From NCBI RefSeq assembly GCF_000003815.2, contig NC_049994.1, positions 18,613,555-18,677,554 of the forward strand: a stretch of DNA of 64,000 nt, given 5' to 3'. Source of the DNA: Branchiostoma floridae. Lineage: Eukaryota > Chordata > Leptocardii > Amphioxiformes > Branchiostomatidae. Numbering within the stretch: the stretch's first letter is position 1; every line of letters begins with the position of its first letter. Positions 62,501 to 64,000 of this stretch are shown here, piece by piece. Below the pieces are notes generated by a model that was not told the DNA's origin, did not search any database, and saw only the letters and a program-made list of their open reading frames with translations. The translations under genes were made by a program, and so were the position numbers.

Positions 62501-63133
62501 GCATAGTCTCCTCCCTCGAAAACAGGAAGCTCCACCCCCACGTACACGTTCTGGATAAACACCGTCGTCTATCCAGGAAACGTCCTGTTTGCGACGATTT
62601 CTGGATATCCAGGAATCGTCCTTCTGCTCAGAACGATTCCTGGATATCCAGGATTCGGCATATTACGAAAGTTAGATACTGACGAAAGTTGGATACAACA
62701 ACCCCCTAGGTCCAAGAGTCCTAGCTTCCAACCCCCTAAGTCCAACGGTCCTAACGCTAAAAACCCCTAAGTCCAAGGGTCCTAACGCCTCCAACCCCCT
62801 AAGTCCAAGAGTCCTAACGCTTCCAACACCCTAAGTCCAAGAGTCCTAGGGATTTCCATCCCCCTAAGTCCAGACCCCCCCTCTATTTTTATTATTTGGA
62901 ACGGCCCAATCGACCTTTAACGCAATTTCTACAACTTGGACACTAGGTCGTTGCCAAATAACAATGTTTAGCTAATCTATAACAAGAATATAATACCTGA
63001 ACACTAATATACTGTAACTTTCGAGCGGTTAGACTTCTCAAGAAGCATTCCCAAACCTACTCACATTTGAGATACAGTCGGTCAGGTTAGGTGGCGGTTC
63101 CTTCGGCTTGCCTCGGCCGAACAGGCGATTCAT
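56539..63133 (-). CDS. CHMP5: Charged multivesicular body protein 5 (ESCRT-III accessory subunit, Vps60)
   Basis: Eight exons in transcription order: 63065-63133, 60613-60717, 60254-60300, 58882-58975, 58571-58642, 57595-57703, 57029-57147, 56539-56592. Phases match; 669 nt, 222 residues against 219 in human. The protein starts [20 protein letters not shown], has the basic coiled-coil helix ([20 protein letters not shown]), [20 protein letters not shown], an acidic C-terminal half ([18 protein letters not shown]) and ends [16 protein letters not shown]. These are hallmark CHMP5 blocks. CHMP5/Vps60 binds LIP5/Vta1 through its C-terminal region and regulates the Vps4 ATPase in endosomal sorting. 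The ATG at 63133 matches the family start exactly. Confidence 0.97.
57772..58367 (-). repeat. Five tandem partial copies of CHMP5 exon 6 with telomere-like spacers
   Basis: Copies at about 57772-57837, 57908-57972, 58042-58107, 58172-58236 and 58302-58365 repeat the first 65 or so bases of exon 6 (start GACCTACAAGACCAGATGG on the minus strand). Four are preceded by a TATA(A)CAG-type acceptor and the outermost by CCCAG. Spacers carry ACACAACAACACAACATT and irregular CCCTAA-like runs (CTAACCCTTAACCTCTAACC). The copies stop at GGGGAGG and lack the exon's last 40 or so bases. Confidence 0.9.
60080..60204. repeat. Dispersed repeat in CHMP5 intron 3
   Basis: Inverted ends ACGCCAAAAATAGTTA and TAACTATTTTTGGCGT, with the internal phrase CAACTGGATATGGTTTTGAA and GGTCAGACGTTTC shared with 195-330 and 45249-45370. 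Confidence 0.65.
60927..61293. mobile_element. PIF/Harbinger-like MITE with TAA target duplication
   Basis: A 367-bp element with inverted ends GGCCACACCAATTTAATTTC and complement, flanked by TAA at 60924-60926 and 61294-61296. Reverse-oriented relative of 1901-2252, in CHMP5 intron 1. Confidence 0.75.
61472..62910. mobile_element. Inverted-repeat element containing two minisatellites
   Basis: Ends GGGCCGTTCCCAAAAATAAA and complement near 62876-62910. Inside are five units of about 53 bp (62010-62200, GTTCAGGCCGTTTTCTGGAT plus CCAGGAATCGTCC), five units of about 35 bp (62690-62880, CCCTAAGTCCAAGAGTCC), and a GTCAATCATGGTGATTGACAGG block shared with 50566. Long ORFs across the first array are repeat artefacts. 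Confidence 0.6.
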
Positions 63134-64000
63134 GGCGAGTTTTCTACCTTGTTTGCAAACCACGGAATAAAATGGAACTCCCAAAGCACTCCAGAGAGGT
63201 GCCCTAGCTTGTTTTGTTTCTTAAGGTGGTTTAGAAGTGTGTCTGAAGACTGTGCGTCAGGTAGAAATGTTCGTCTGAGTCACAGTCACAACACTGGTCT
63301 CAGCTCGGGGTTCTTCATCCGGGGAATCAGAGAAATTTTAGTCTTACACCGATGTTTTACGATCAATTGTTTTGGAGTAATCTTGGTCGAAACTAATATA
63401 TAGGTTCCTATCAATCTATTTCCATTTATATTCATTAATAAGTTGGCATTTTTAAGTATTCAATCTAAGTCTTGCCGACTTTTTTCTACGGTTGAGCACA
63501 AAGAAAACTTACATCTTATATCGAATACCTCTGTTGCAATAAATGGCTAGTGTTACGGTAGTATGACAGGGAATCATCGCACACAAATTGCGGACTAGTC
63601 TCAGCTGGCGGCAGGTCAAAGTTCAACCCATAGAAAACCAGGTGAGTTTGGTCTTGCGTTACCTGTTGTGCCAGTTTTGTTGTGGCGACTGCAGCAAGAC
63701 GTCAGTTTCAAGGTTGCTCAAGACATCTTGGCTCTTTTGATGCCCCAGAACGTTGATTTAAGTCAGATTTAGGTGAGTAACTGGTAAGACATGCAAAATT
63801 TCCACTCCCGGCCGTTTCTAATTTCTTACCGTTTCTTATAACGGTCTAATATAAGCGGTCCCATTCAAATTGAACTGAAACTTAACCTTGATTGTAATAG
63901 TGGAAATGGTGACATTGATTGCGATATTAGATTTTACAGCAGACAGCAGTAGCGTAAAGTTGTAGCTCATAGGGACAGTAATATAGATAGTGACCAGACT
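63134..64000. promoter_or_regulatory. CHMP5 5' flank; possible divergent non-coding first exon
   Basis: Sequence upstream of the CHMP5 ATG. On the + strand two donor-like sites, ACCAG|GTGAGT near 63641 and TTTAG|GTGAGT near 63772, could end untranslated first exons of a gene running off the right edge. No TATA box or coding exon is evident. Confidence 0.25.

Overview
The window looks like intron-rich, transposon-dense chordate nuclear DNA, most probably a lancelet (Branchiostoma). The reasons are strong metazoan splice sites, a CHMP5 close to the vertebrate protein, many short inverted-repeat elements, highly similar tandem duplications, and exon shuffling of extracellular modules. The species call is inference. 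One 100-N assembly gap lies at 3382-3481. Exons were assembled by eye from GT/AG sites, reading-frame phase and family motifs; nothing was aligned by software.

Layout. 1-151: last coding exon of an unrecognised + strand gene, then its probable 3' UTR and repeats. 3645-39134 (+): one very large gene of 26 exons. It predicts 1757 residues: signal peptide, six-bladed YWTD (LDL-receptor class B) propeller, Thr/Pro/Ser mucin stalk, second propeller, second mucin stalk, C-type lectin domain, LDL-receptor class A, Frizzled-type cysteine-rich domain, kringle, sushi/CCP, and then a complete Cys-loop (nicotinic-receptor-like) ligand-gated ion channel with four membrane segments. All exon phases agree and the summed coding length (5274 nt) is divisible by three. 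This chimeric receptor channel is the main discovery candidate. Its propeller-mucin cassette is a tandem duplication (about 11.8-20.1 kb and 20.8-31.7 kb) in which later insertions can be dated against the empty paralogous site.

39.1-44.97 kb: 3' flank with a 20-21 bp minisatellite, a MITE and a LINE tail. 44976-53670 (-): nine-exon short-chain dehydrogenase/reductase of 260 residues whose catalytic Tyr position reads Ser. Its first intron holds tandem copies of its own exon 2 acceptor and a small opposite-strand ORF inside a palindrome-rich repeat. 56539-63133 (-): eight-exon CHMP5 (ESCRT-III accessory, 222 residues), with five partial copies of exon 6 separated by telomere-like spacers. 63.13-64.0 kb: upstream flank of CHMP5.

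The three recognised genes show no operon-like or pathway link. The chimeric channel is a plasma-membrane protein, the reductase is probably a soluble or organellar enzyme or pseudoenzyme, and CHMP5 acts at endosomal membranes.
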